In this document: piece by piece, positions 35,324 to 43,698 of the stretch
Layout of the letters: each line of letters starts with the position of its first letter
Numbering within the stretch: the first letter of the stretch is position 1
Origin: JACCZX01 sp963801035
GTDB taxonomy: Bacteria > Pseudomonadota > Gammaproteobacteria > Burkholderiales > Burkholderiaceae_F
Direction: 5' to 3'
DNA length: 64,000 nucleotides
NCBI GenBank assembly: GCA_963801035.1
Contig: CAWDDF010000010.1
Location: 362,716 to 426,715 of the forward strand
The notes under the pieces: model-generated
What the model was told of the DNA's origin: nothing
The model's input: the letters and a program-made list of their open reading frames with translations, nothing else
Database searches by the model: none
Translations under genes and position numbers: made by a program

Positions 35324-36022
35324 GTGGCCATCGAATTTCCGCTACGGCTTCCACAGCATTGGCTGAGCGCTGCCGCGCCCAAGGGCAAGGGTCCAAACAA
35401 CTCGATCCGCGCCTTCGTCAACAGCGTGATGAGCTATACGAAGATGGATGTGCCAAGCGTCGAGCTGTTCGAAACGGCGGTCACGTTCGATGAGAAGCAC
35501 AGAGATCCCCTGTCGGCGCATCAGTGCCTGTCAAAGACATTCGGAAAAAAAGCAGGCATCAGTTTTGTGTTTCGTGCTGACACAGCGGGCGAAGGCCGCT
35601 ACTGGGTTTACTCGGCCGACCCTTGGCTGGAACCTCCCGCCGAGGCGATCAGCGCTCTCGCGCCGAAGAGAATCGTCCACCAGCTGTGTGAAGGATTGCC
35701 GTATCGCTTTGCGCTTGACGCCTGTGTCGGGCGAGAGAAACTGGTCAACGGCGAAAAAGAAGTCGAGCCGTTTCGCACCCCACAGGAAGTTGAAGCGTGG
35801 ATCAAGGCGGTCGGCCCGAAGTTCGGCTTCAAGCCCGACTTCTTCAATGCGACGATCAAGGAATTGCAGTTTCCGTACGGCGACCGCACAGTCAAACTAC
35901 CCTACGCGTCAATCGAAGGAGTGCTGCAGATCACCGACGCGGAGCTGATCAAACGTCCTCTCTTGCGCGGCATTGGCTCGTACCGCAGGGTCGGTTTAGG
36001 TCTGCTGCAACTATCGAACTAG
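35324..36022 (+). CDS. Orphan Cas6e/CasE-like RNA endonuclease-fold protein
   Basis: A 232-residue protein starting at GTG (after TGGAATGGGG). Residues from about 46 resemble Cas6e (Cse3/CasE), the crRNA-processing enzyme of type I-E CRISPR systems. RDPLSAHQCLSKTFG (60-74) lines up with the first-helix region of Cas6e carrying the catalytic His (here His66); the Tyr three residues before it in E. coli CasE is Leu63. ISFVFR and YWVYSADPW follow. LPYRFALDACVGREKLVNGEK (125-145) parallels the VPLYFRLRANP region. The end, IEGVLQITDAELIKRPLLRG plus IGSYRRVGLGLLQL, reproduces the Gly-rich RNA-binding loop and final strand. About 45 N-terminal residues are extra. No CRISPR array or other cas gene is present. 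RNA target unknown. Confidence 0.72.
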   Translation: MAIEFPLRLPQHWLSAAAPKGKGPNNSIRAFVNSVMSYTKMDVPSVELFETAVTFDEKHRDPLSAHQCLSKTFGKKAGISFVFRADTAGEGRYWVYSADPWLEPPAEAISALAPKRIVHQLCEGLPYRFALDACVGREKLVNGEKEVEPFRTPQEVEAWIKAVGPKFGFKPDFFNATIKELQFPYGDRTVKLPYASIEGVLQITDAELIKRPLLRGIGSYRRVGLGLLQLSN

Positions 36023-36041
36023 TTGCAACGTGCACCGAACG

Positions 36042-36064
36042 ACGGCGCCTCGTGCGCCGTTTTT
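36042..36064 (+). terminator. Rho-independent terminator of the Cas6e-like gene
   Basis: ACGGCGC (36042-36048) pairs with GCGCCGT (36054-36060) around a 5-base loop and is followed by TTTT. It lies 20 bases after the Cas6e-like stop and 50 bases before dacB, so the orphan gene is probably a separate transcription unit. Confidence 0.8.
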
Positions 36065-36113
36065 CATGGCTGGCCAATTTAGACTTCCCGCAGATTGGTA
36101 CACAGGCGGATAC

Positions 36114-37538
36114 ATGAAGCTATTGGTCGCTGCTAAACGCGGCGTGCTGGTGATGATGCTCATCGCTTCGCACGCAGCCGGCGCGCAGTCCGCTCAACCG
36201 TTGGCTCTGCCGGAAGCGATTGTTGCGGCGTTGAAAACGGCCAACCTGCCTGCTTCGGCGGTCGGCATCTCGGTAGCTTCGTTATCGGGGCCTGGTCTGA
36301 CGCTAGCGGCGAACGAAAACCAGCCGATGAATCCGGCGTCGACGATGAAGCTCGTCACGACGCTTGCAGGGCTCGAGCTGCTTGGCCCGCAACATCAATG
36401 GCGCACCGATCTGATGTCCAATGCACCGCTGAAAAACGGCGCGCTCGAAGGCGATCTGTGGCTGCGTGGCAGCGGCGATCCTCAGTTGGTGATCGAAGAC
36501 CTATGGCTGCTGGTACAGCGACTGCGAGGCGTCGGTGTGCGAGAAATTCGCGGCAACCTGATGCTGGATCGCAGCGCATTCGAAGCGGCACAGCATGACC
36601 CCGCCGCGTTCGATGGCGAAGCGCTGCGCCCTTACAACGCAGGCCCCGATGCGCTGTTGCTCAATTACAAGGCCGTCAGTTTTCACTTCATTGCGGACCA
36701 CGAAAACAAACTTGCGCGCGTCTACGCATTACCGGCGCTCGCCGGCCTCGATACGCCGGCGACGGTGCGGGGTACCGAGGGCGCATGCAACGACTGGCGC
36801 GCGCGCTTGGGCGGCGACTTTACGGATCCGCTGCGACCGACGTTTCGCGGCGCATACCCGCTGTCGTGCGGCGACAAGGTATGGCACGTCAGCATGCTCG
36901 ACACCGGCCAGTACGCTGAGGCGATATTTCGTTCGCTGTGGGCTTCGAATGGTGGCGTATGGCGAGGCCGCGTTCGTGAAGGCTCTGTGCCAACCGACGC
37001 CAGGCTGCTCGCCCAGCATGAGTCTCGTCCGTTAGCGGAGCTGATTCGCGACATCAACAAGTACAGCAATAACGTGATGGCGCGGCAGCTTTTTCTGACA
37101 CTGGGCGGCGACGCGAGCCGCCGCTTCGCAAACAAGGAGCGCGCGCAGCGCGCAGTGGGCGACTGGCTCGCAAGCAAGGGAATTGATCGGCGCGAGTTCG
37201 TGCTCGAAAATGGAGCAGGATTGTCTCGGGTCGAACGCCTTACTCCAGCGGCGCTTTCCCGGCTGCTGCAAAGCGCATTTGCTTCCCCACTGATGCCCGA
37301 GTTCGTATCGTCGCTGCCGATCCTCGGCGTCGACGGCACGATGCGGCGCCGAAGCGGTGCAACAGGTTCGGCTCATATCAAGACCGGATTGCTGGCCGAC
37401 ACGCGCGCGATTGCTGGCTACGTGCTATCGGCCAGCGGGAAACGCTACGCGGTTGTCGCGTTCATCAATCACCCGAACGCCAGCGCCGGGCAGCCGGCGC
37501 TGGATGCGCTACTGAACTGGGTGTATGTGCAGGGTTAG
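36114..37538 (+). CDS. dacB: D-alanyl-D-alanine carboxypeptidase/endopeptidase (PBP4 type)
   Basis: Periplasmic S13-family peptidoglycan hydrolase. From the ATG at 36114 the protein has 474 residues with a signal peptide (residues 1-26, ending AAGAQS). The SxxK motif is Ser76-Thr-Met-Lys79 in NPASTMKLVTT, the SxN motif lies in NKYSNNVMARQ near residue 315 and KTG in SAHIKTGLL near residue 420. The large insert between SxxK and SxN is usual for PBP4. An upstream in-frame start at 36030 would precede the signal peptide with unrelated sequence and is rejected. It converges with the redoxin gene, overlapping it by 4 bases. Confidence 0.94.
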   Translation: MKLLVAAKRGVLVMMLIASHAAGAQSAQPLALPEAIVAALKTANLPASAVGISVASLSGPGLTLAANENQPMNPASTMKLVTTLAGLELLGPQHQWRTDLMSNAPLKNGALEGDLWLRGSGDPQLVIEDLWLLVQRLRGVGVREIRGNLMLDRSAFEAAQHDPAAFDGEALRPYNAGPDALLLNYKAVSFHFIADHENKLARVYALPALAGLDTPATVRGTEGACNDWRARLGGDFTDPLRPTFRGAYPLSCGDKVWHVSMLDTGQYAEAIFRSLWASNGGVWRGRVREGSVPTDARLLAQHESRPLAELIRDINKYSNNVMARQLFLTLGGDASRRFANKERAQRAVGDWLASKGIDRREFVLENGAGLSRVERLTPAALSRLLQSAFASPLMPEFVSSLPILGVDGTMRRRSGATGSAHIKTGLLADTRAIAGYVLSASGKRYAVVAFINHPNASAGQPALDALLNWVYVQG

Positions 37539-38164
37539 AGCGCCGAGCTGTACTTGATGGTGCAGCCGTAAGCCTGGCTGTTCGTCTTCGATACTGGCTT
37601 GCCCGATTTGGCGTCGGTCAGCGCAGCGACGACGTAGTTGGTGGCCGTTTTCACATCGGCCACATTCGCGCTGCGCTTGTCATCGATCGCACCGGCGTAA
37701 ACCAGCGTTCCAGTCGGATCGATCACAAACATGTGCGGCGTTACCTTCGCACCGAAGGCTCGCCCCACTGCACCGTTGGTGTCCATCAACACCGCTGTGG
37801 GTGCGGCGTTCTGCTGTTTGAACCACGCCGCCAGCTTTGCAGCAGGCATGTAGTCGGAGCTACCCTCATTCGTCGAGTTGACCGATAGCCACGCCACGTT
37901 TTCGGCACCGAAGCGCTTCTGCAGAGTTTGCATATTGCCGCTGTCGTAGTGCTTCTGCACGAAAGGACAACCGGGGTTGTTCCACTCGAGCACCACGTAC
38001 TTGCCCTTGAAATCGGCCAGCGACACTTGCTTGCCTGCCACGTCCGTTGCACGAAAACTCGGCGCGGGCTGTCCGATCGCTGCGGAGGCGCTCGCGATCG
38101 ATGCCACCGAAGAAGCCAGCAAGCCTGCGGCAAACCACTGAATCATTTTCATGTTCATTTTCAT
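37535..38164 (-). CDS. Periplasmic redoxin (AhpC/TSA-thioredoxin-like) protein
   Basis: A 209-residue secreted protein with a signal peptide (about residues 1-30, ending ASASA). The redoxin fold shows IGQPAPSFRATDVAGKQVSL, KGKYVVLEWNNPGCPFVQKH with one redox-type Cys (no CxxC pair), LMDTNGAVGRAFGAKVTPHM and FVIDPTGTLVYAGAIDD. A second Cys lies near the C-terminus (AYGCTIKY). The start overlaps the dsbD stop by 4 bases, so it is likely a partner of DsbD in periplasmic thiol redox. Multiple Met codons at the N-terminus leave the exact start uncertain. Confidence 0.88.
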   Translation of the reverse strand: MKMNMKMIQWFAAGLLASSVASIASASAAIGQPAPSFRATDVAGKQVSLADFKGKYVVLEWNNPGCPFVQKHYDSGNMQTLQKRFGAENVAWLSVNSTNEGSSDYMPAAKLAAWFKQQNAAPTAVLMDTNGAVGRAFGAKVTPHMFVIDPTGTLVYAGAIDDKRSANVADVKTATNYVVAALTDAKSGKPVSKTNSQAYGCTIKYSSAL

Positions 38165-40281
38165 TTCGACGCCTCTTTGACCTTGTCCAGCGCAGCAAGC
38201 ACGATGCCTTCAGTCAAAAGTTCGGGCAATACGGCTGCTTCGCCCTTGCGATCGTAAACCACATACAGCGGCACGCCGTTTCGCCCGAATTGCGCCAGCG
38301 CCTGCGTGATTTTCTCGTCTCGATTGGTCCAGTCGGCGCGCATCAACACGACTTTGTCGGCAGCGAACCGCGATTTCACGCCATCGGCGCGCAGCGCGAC
38401 GCGCTTGTTGAGCTGACACGTGACGCACCAGGCTGCGGTGAAGTCGACGAATACCGCCTTGCCTTCACTGCGCAGCTGAGCCAGCTTCTCCGGCGAATAT
38501 TCGATCCAGCCTGCATCGGCGGTTGAGCGAGTGCCGGGCGCCAATGCTTCGCTGGTCGCGATGGGCGTGAATGTCAGTGCGGCCAGCATGCCGCCTCCGA
38601 CCGCCACCCAGCGAAATACGCGAGCACCGCGCTGTGAGAGCCCGAGCGCCCAGAGCGTGAAGCCCACGGCGACCAGAACCCCCAGCGCAAGCGCGATTCC
38701 ACCGGCGTCAACCTGTTGCGCGAGTACCCAGAGCAACCAAACGCAGGTGGCGAACATCGGAAATGCCATGAACTGCTTGAACATCTCCATCCAGCGGCCG
38801 GGGCGGGGCAGTTTTGCGAGCAGGCCAGGAAAGAGCGTCAGCAACACATAGGGCGCAGCCATGCCGACTCCCAGGGCTGCGAAGACCGACAAAGCAATGA
38901 CTGCTGGCTGCGTGATCGCATAACCTAGGGCTGCGCCCATGAACGGAGCGGTGCAGGGCGAAGCAACGATCACAGCCAGCACGCCGGTGCCGAAGCTCCC
39001 GCGCCAATCCGACTTGCTCGCGAGATTGTCGGCGGCGCGCATGTTGGCGACGCCGGTTCCCATCGTCATTTCGAACACGCCGAGCAGATTCAAGCCGATC
39101 GCGAAAAACAGTACGGTCAAAGCGGCAACAACCCACGGCGTTTGCAGTTGAAAGCCCCATCCGAGTGCACTGCCTGCCTGCTGCAATCCGATCAGCAACG
39201 CGGCAAGCAATACAAACGACAGCACGACGCCAACCGCAAACGCAGCGCCATGCGCCGCCATCGGTCCCGAGTGAGTGCGATGCTGCGCAAGCCCTATCAG
39301 CTTCAGCGACAGCACCGGGAATACGCACGGCATCAGGTTCAGTATCAATCCACCGAGCAGCGCAGTTCCCAATGCTGCCCACAGCGACATCGACGAGCCT
39401 GATCCATCTGCCGCGCCTGTCGCGCCGGCGGCACCCACCACCGCAGCCGACAACGGCGCCTGCACGACTTGCACCCATCCGTTAGCGGACGCCGGTCCGC
39501 CGTTGGCAACAATGACGCCCTTTAGAGCCTTGAAATCGGGCGCGATCGGTTTCGCAGCCGTCAGATAGATCGCCGACTGCCCACCTTCGATTTTCAAAAT
39601 CTGCGGTGCGGCCGCTTCGATACGGCCTTCCTCAAGCGGGAAGAATTCGATTTTGTCTAGGGTTTTGCCCGCAGGAGGTGCGAGCGACAAACGAATTCGA
39701 TTGGCATCGATGCTCGCAGTCGACGGCAATACAGCTGCAGGCACGAGCGCTTGCGTCGCCTTGAATAACGCGGCCGACGACGAAGGCGCTGCCTGCGCCT
39801 TGACCGGCAAAGTCAACTTCACCTGCGCGTCGCCAGGGATACAGACGTCCTTGCACTCAAGCCACGATGCCTTTGCATTGAACGTGACTGGTGTGCCGAC
39901 CGGAAGGTCCGCGGGCACCTGCACGGTCGTCAGCAATAGTGTTTCGCCCTCGTAGCCGAAATTCATCAACGGCCCGACAGGCAAACGCTTCGGGTGCGGC
40001 CAAGCGATGGCTCCGGCACTGAAGCCGGCGGGCAGCTGCCATTTGATCTGCGTAGGCAGCCCCGAATCACCCGGGACCTGCCAGTACGTATGCCACTCGT
40101 GTTCGTGCTTGAGGCGCAGGCCCACCGTAAGTGGCTGTCCCGGGACGATCGCATCGGTTGCCGCGATCAGTTCGGCATCGACGTGCTTTTCGGCGGCGCC
40201 GAAGCGTGGAAGCGATTGCGCCGCAGAGGACGTTGCTACTACGGCGGCAAGCGTGAATGCAAGGATTGGTAAAAGCGGCAT
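38161..40281 (-). CDS. Thiol:disulfide interchange protein DsbD family (ScsB-like)
   Basis: Inner-membrane electron conduit from cytosolic thioredoxin to periplasmic thiol proteins; 706 residues. A signal peptide (1-22) is followed by an N-terminal periplasmic domain with HEWHTYWQVPGDSGLPTQI and the cysteine motif WLECKDVCIPG near residue 145. The central part (about 285-570) has eight membrane helices including GGLILNLMPCVFPVLSLKLI and VIVASPCTAPFMGAALGY, which carry the transmembrane redox cysteines. The C-terminal thioredoxin domain has FVDFTAAWCVTCQLNKRVAL (CxxC). The N-terminal motif places it in the ScsB-like branch. Coupled to the redoxin gene. Confidence 0.93.
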   Translation of the reverse strand: MPLLPILAFTLAAVVATSSAAQSLPRFGAAEKHVDAELIAATDAIVPGQPLTVGLRLKHEHEWHTYWQVPGDSGLPTQIKWQLPAGFSAGAIAWPHPKRLPVGPLMNFGYEGETLLLTTVQVPADLPVGTPVTFNAKASWLECKDVCIPGDAQVKLTLPVKAQAAPSSSAALFKATQALVPAAVLPSTASIDANRIRLSLAPPAGKTLDKIEFFPLEEGRIEAAAPQILKIEGGQSAIYLTAAKPIAPDFKALKGVIVANGGPASANGWVQVVQAPLSAAVVGAAGATGAADGSGSSMSLWAALGTALLGGLILNLMPCVFPVLSLKLIGLAQHRTHSGPMAAHGAAFAVGVVLSFVLLAALLIGLQQAGSALGWGFQLQTPWVVAALTVLFFAIGLNLLGVFEMTMGTGVANMRAADNLASKSDWRGSFGTGVLAVIVASPCTAPFMGAALGYAITQPAVIALSVFAALGVGMAAPYVLLTLFPGLLAKLPRPGRWMEMFKQFMAFPMFATCVWLLWVLAQQVDAGGIALALGVLVAVGFTLWALGLSQRGARVFRWVAVGGGMLAALTFTPIATSEALAPGTRSTADAGWIEYSPEKLAQLRSEGKAVFVDFTAAWCVTCQLNKRVALRADGVKSRFAADKVVLMRADWTNRDEKITQALAQFGRNGVPLYVVYDRKGEAAVLPELLTEGIVLAALDKVKEASK

Positions 40282-40343
40282 GGTCTTTCGTCTAACAATT
40301 GACTATCAAGTTCCCGTTTTTATCGACCCGTTGCATCGTCCAA

Positions 40344-41639
40344 TCAGCGGACTTCCGCAAACGCTTGCTCCGCTATAGCGACAGTCGCATCAATCACTGC
40401 GCCATCATGCGCCATTGAAACGAAGCCTGCTTCGTAGGCCGACGGCGCCAGGTAAACGCCGCGCTCCAGCATTGCATGAAAGAAGCGCTTGAATCGCTCG
40501 ATATCGCACGCGATTACATCGGCGTAACTGACGGGCACTGCGGCGGCGAAGTAAATGCCGAACATGCCTCCGACGCTATCGCCGGAAAACGCTAAGCCAG
40601 GCGCACTGCTTTTCGCAGTCGCTATCAGCCGATCGACCAGGGATTTCGTGCGCTTGCCCAGCTCATCGTAAAACCCGGGGCGGGCAGTTTCATTCAACGT
40701 GGCCAGTCCGCAGGCAACCGCTACCGGGTTGCCTGACAAAGTGCCTGCCTGATACACGTTGCCAAGTGGTGCCAGGCGCTGCATCACTGCGCGCTTTCCA
40801 CCGAACGCCGCGAGTGGCATGCCGCCACCGATGACCTTGCCGAGCACCGTGATGTCGGGGTCGATGCCGTACAGCGCTTGCGCTCCACCCGGCCCAACAC
40901 GAAATCCGGACATCACTTCGTCAAAGATCAAAAGCGCGCCGTGCTCGGTGCACTGCTCTCGCATCGTGCTCAAAAACTCGGGCGTTGCGCGCACCAGATT
41001 CATGTTGCCGGCGATCGGCTCGACGATGACGCATGCGATATCGTCGCCGTGTTGCTTGAAGGCATCCCGCAGCTGCTGCGCATCGTTGTAGTCGAGCACC
41101 AGCGTGTGCTGCGTAATGTCAGCGGGAACGCCGGCGCTGCTCGGATGGCCGAACGTCAGCAGGCCCGAGCCAGCCTTGACCAGCAAACTATCGGCGTGGC
41201 CGTGATAGCAACCTTCGAATTTGACGATCTTGCGTCTTGTTCCGTCACCTGCTGCGCCTCGAGCCAGACGAATCGCGCTCATTGCCGCCTCGGTCCCCGA
41301 CGACACCAGGCGCACCTGTTGCATCGACGGCATTCGTTTTATCAGCGTTTCGGCCATCTCGACCTCAGCTTCGGTCGGCGCTCCGAAAGAAATGCCGCGC
41401 GATAACGCGTCCTGAATCGCGCGCCCGACGGCGGCGTGCGCGTGGCCCAGAATCATTGGCCCCCAGGAGCCGATGTAATCGATATAGCGCGTGCCTTCCG
41501 CATCCCAGAAATAAGGGCCGGCAGCGCGCTCGATAAAGCGGGGCGTACCGCCGACCGAGCGGAATGCGCGCACGGGTGAGTTCACACCGCCGGGAATCGA
41601 GCGTTGCGCGCGTTCAAACAGTTGTTCGTTGCTTGTCAT
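40344..41639 (-). CDS. hemL: Glutamate-1-semialdehyde 2,1-aminomutase
   Basis: PLP/PMP enzyme that makes 5-aminolevulinate for haem synthesis. The 431-residue protein has the entry region RSIPGGVNSPVRAFRSVGGT, LVSSGTEAAMSAIRLAR, FEGCYHGHADSLLV, FDEVMSGFRVGPGGAQ and the PLP-lysine motif VLGKVIGGGMPLAAFGG near residue 266, then YQAGTLSGNPVA. Intact. Its ATG overlaps the thiE stop by four bases, so thiE-hemL are co-transcribed. Confidence 0.97.
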   Translation of the reverse strand: MTSNEQLFERAQRSIPGGVNSPVRAFRSVGGTPRFIERAAGPYFWDAEGTRYIDYIGSWGPMILGHAHAAVGRAIQDALSRGISFGAPTEAEVEMAETLIKRMPSMQQVRLVSSGTEAAMSAIRLARGAAGDGTRRKIVKFEGCYHGHADSLLVKAGSGLLTFGHPSSAGVPADITQHTLVLDYNDAQQLRDAFKQHGDDIACVIVEPIAGNMNLVRATPEFLSTMREQCTEHGALLIFDEVMSGFRVGPGGAQALYGIDPDITVLGKVIGGGMPLAAFGGKRAVMQRLAPLGNVYQAGTLSGNPVAVACGLATLNETARPGFYDELGKRTKSLVDRLIATAKSSAPGLAFSGDSVGGMFGIYFAAAVPVSYADVIACDIERFKRFFHAMLERGVYLAPSAYEAGFVSMAHDGAVIDATVAIAEQAFAEVR

Positions 41640-42295
41640 GTCTGCAACCTGCTTCGTCCTTCATTGAATCGCCGTACGAGTTCGCGGGCCGCAGTCGCTG
41701 GATTTGCGGCGCCAAAGATCGCGTCGAGCACGGCAGCCGCGTCGGCACCGGCAGCCGCAACGGTCGCGACGTTGTCGGTATTGATGCCGCCGATCGCAAT
41801 GATGCGCTGCTGCGGCCAAGCGGCGCGGGCATCAGACAGCAATGACAGCGGTGCACGGACAGCGGCTGGTTTGGTCAGCGACGGGTACATCGAGCCGAAG
41901 GCAATCGCATCGGCCCCGGCCGCGACCGCGGCGCGTGCACGGCTGAGCTCGTTGTAGCAGGACACACCAAGCAGCTGGTGCGGCAGCCTGCGGCGCGCAT
42001 CGGCCAACTCACCATCGTCGCGTCCGATGTGCACGCCATCGGCGTTCGAGCTCGATGCAATTTCGACGCTGTCGTTAACGATGAGCAGTGCACCGGCGGC
42101 GCGAGTCAACGCGACCAGCTGGCACGCGCGTTCCAGGCGCTGAGTCGGGCCGGCCGTCTTGTCCCGATACTGAATGGCGCGCACTCCCGCCTCCAGCGAT
42201 TGGCGAACGATATTCAGCACGGCGTCGAAGGTGCTCGAGCCTACGTCCGGCGTCAGCAGGTAAATGCCGCGGAGTTGCGACGTTTCAGCCGTCAT
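41636..42295 (-). CDS. thiE: Thiamine-phosphate synthase
   Basis: Joins the pyrimidine and thiazole halves of thiamine. The 219-residue TIM-barrel protein has GIYLLTPD, VRAIQYRDKT, LIVNDSVEIASSSNADGVHIGRDD, GVSCYNELSRARAAVAAGAD (YNxxxA pattern), AIAFGSMYPS and IAIGGINTDNVATVAAAGAD. The usual upstream pyrimidine kinase thiD is not adjacent, and no TPP riboswitch is seen in the ~240 bases to rubredoxin. It works with ThiL (24.7 kb) in thiamine pyrophosphate supply. Confidence 0.95.
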   Translation of the reverse strand: MTAETSQLRGIYLLTPDVGSSTFDAVLNIVRQSLEAGVRAIQYRDKTAGPTQRLERACQLVALTRAAGALLIVNDSVEIASSSNADGVHIGRDDGELADARRRLPHQLLGVSCYNELSRARAAVAAGADAIAFGSMYPSLTKPAAVRAPLSLLSDARAAWPQQRIIAIGGINTDNVATVAAAGADAAAVLDAIFGAANPATAARELVRRFNEGRSRLQT

Positions 42296-42538
42296 GGAAC
42301 TTGACTAAGACACGCAGAGACGATCGCGTGCGATCGCAGAAAACGCACTGCCGAGTAAGACTTGAGGTGTAACGCAAAGTGGGTAGCCGTAAGTGGGTAG
42401 CGGATATCTGTTATGCCACGTTATGATCGCCCGCTAACCTGTTGATTTTAGCCGTCGAGTTCGCGTTTTGAAGTTGAACCCAGAGTTGTACCAAGCGCCG
42501 GCTTTCTCTTGCTTGACATGATGGCGACCGACGCGGCG

Positions 42539-42703
42539 ATGAAAACCTGGATGTGTCTCATCTGTGGCTGGATATATGACGAGGCAGCGGGGGTTCCGGA
42601 CGCAGGTATCGCGGCGGGGACGCGGTGGGAAGACATTCCTCCGAATTGGACGTGTCCAGAGTGCGGGGCGCGCAAAGAAGATTTCGAAATGGTTGAAATC
42701 TGA
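42539..42703 (+). CDS. Rubredoxin
   Basis: A 54-residue one-iron electron carrier. Iron ligands are in MCLICGWIYDEAAG (CxxCG) and WTCPECGARKEDF (CPxCG); length is exactly typical for simple rubredoxins. The ATG at 42539 is preferred to the one at 42509, which would add ten residues before the family N-terminus. In the ~240-base gap upstream (42296-42538), the 11-mer AAGTGGGTAGC occurs twice (42379-42409 region) and a partial copy precedes pilG; its role is unclear. Location beside hemL-thiE and pilG is common in Burkholderiales. Confidence 0.95.
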   Translation: MKTWMCLICGWIYDEAAGVPDAGIAAGTRWEDIPPNWTCPECGARKEDFEMVEI

Positions 42704-42791
42704 CCTCGGAACCGCGGTATTCGGCGCTGAGCGCGAATCATTGTCGCGTACAACGCAGGCTCGGTGACAAGCGTGAAATGGGTAGCAACAG

Positions 42792-43187
42792 ATGGCGGCT
42801 CAGGACCTATCGGAAATCCGGGGAAAGAAGGTGATGGTGATCGACGATTCGAACACCATCCGTCGAAGTGCGGAGATCTTTCTCTCGCAGGCCGGCTGCC
42901 AGGTGATCCTGGCACAGGATGGCTTCGAGGCGCTCTCCAAGATCAACGATCACCAACCGAACATCATTTTCTGCGACATTCTGATGCCGCGTCTTGACGG
43001 CTATCAAACGTGCGCTCTGATCAAACGCAGCCCGCGCTTTCACAAGACGCCGGTCGTGATGCTTTCCTCAAAAGATGGATTGTTCGATCGGGCGCGTGGG
43101 CGCATGGTCGGGTCCAGTGAATATCTAACAAAACCGTTTACAAAAGACAGCCTGCTGACTGCCGTACGACAACATTCGATGCAGTAG
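42792..43187 (+). CDS. pilG: Twitching-motility response regulator PilG
   Basis: Single-domain CheY-like receiver of the Pil-Chp pathway, 131 residues. Acid pair Asp18-Asp19 (VMVIDDSNTIRRSAE), phospho-acceptor Asp62 (IIFCDILMPRLDGY), the Thr/Ser in VVMLSSKD and Lys in YLTKPFTKD are all present. The ATG follows GGTAGCAACAG. It is expected to act on the PilB/extension motor and adenylate cyclase signalling. First gene of pilG-pilH-pilI-pilJ-chpA. Confidence 0.95.
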   Translation: MAAQDLSEIRGKKVMVIDDSNTIRRSAEIFLSQAGCQVILAQDGFEALSKINDHQPNIIFCDILMPRLDGYQTCALIKRSPRFHKTPVVMLSSKDGLFDRARGRMVGSSEYLTKPFTKDSLLTAVRQHSMQ

Positions 43188-43305
43188 CGCGGCCAAAAGT
43201 GCAAACCTGCTTTTGTCCGATTAGTTTCGGAAGAATCGCTGGCAGAGGCCGGACGATTTTTCGAGTACAGCTGCTTGCAGAGGCAGTGAAGCTTTGGGGA
43301 GAGCC

Positions 43306-43671
43306 ATGCCGATCAAGAAAGTTTTAATCGTCGACGATTCACCGACGGAGCGCCACGTTTTGACCGAGATGCTGACGAAACAGGGGTATGCCGTGTCGAC
43401 CGCGGAAAACGCCGACGAGGCAATGATCAAAGTGAAGACACTGATTCCGGATCTGATCCTGATGGATGTCGTAATGCCTGGGCAGAACGGCTTTCAGCTC
43501 ACTCGTGCGCTATCGAAGGATCCGGTAACCCAGAACATTCCAATCATCATGTGCACCAGCAAGAATCAGCAGACCGATCGCATTTGGGGTCTGCGGCAGG
43601 GAGCGCGCGACTACGTCGTAAAGCCGGTCAAGGCCGACGAGTTGCTCGAGAAGATCGCCGCCTTCAACTAG
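43306..43671 (+). CDS. pilH: Twitching-motility response regulator PilH
   Basis: Second CheY-like receiver of the Pil-Chp system, 121 residues from ATG at 43306 after a GGGGAGAG ribosome-binding site. Asp10-Asp11 (VLIVDDSPTERHVL), acceptor Asp54 (LILMDVVMPGQNGFQ), PIIMCTSKNQQTD and YVVKPVKADELLEKI complete the active site. PilH usually opposes PilG or serves as a phosphate sink. The 118 bases between pilG and pilH show no gene. Confidence 0.95.
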   Translation: MPIKKVLIVDDSPTERHVLTEMLTKQGYAVSTAENADEAMIKVKTLIPDLILMDVVMPGQNGFQLTRALSKDPVTQNIPIIMCTSKNQQTDRIWGLRQGARDYVVKPVKADELLEKIAAFN

Positions 43672-43698
43672 TCAATGATTTAGGCACAGCGACCCTCC

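Noticed and set aside
42296..42508. TPP riboswitch upstream of thiE
   Set aside because: No CTGAGA and no matching downstream THI-box sequence on the thiE strand.
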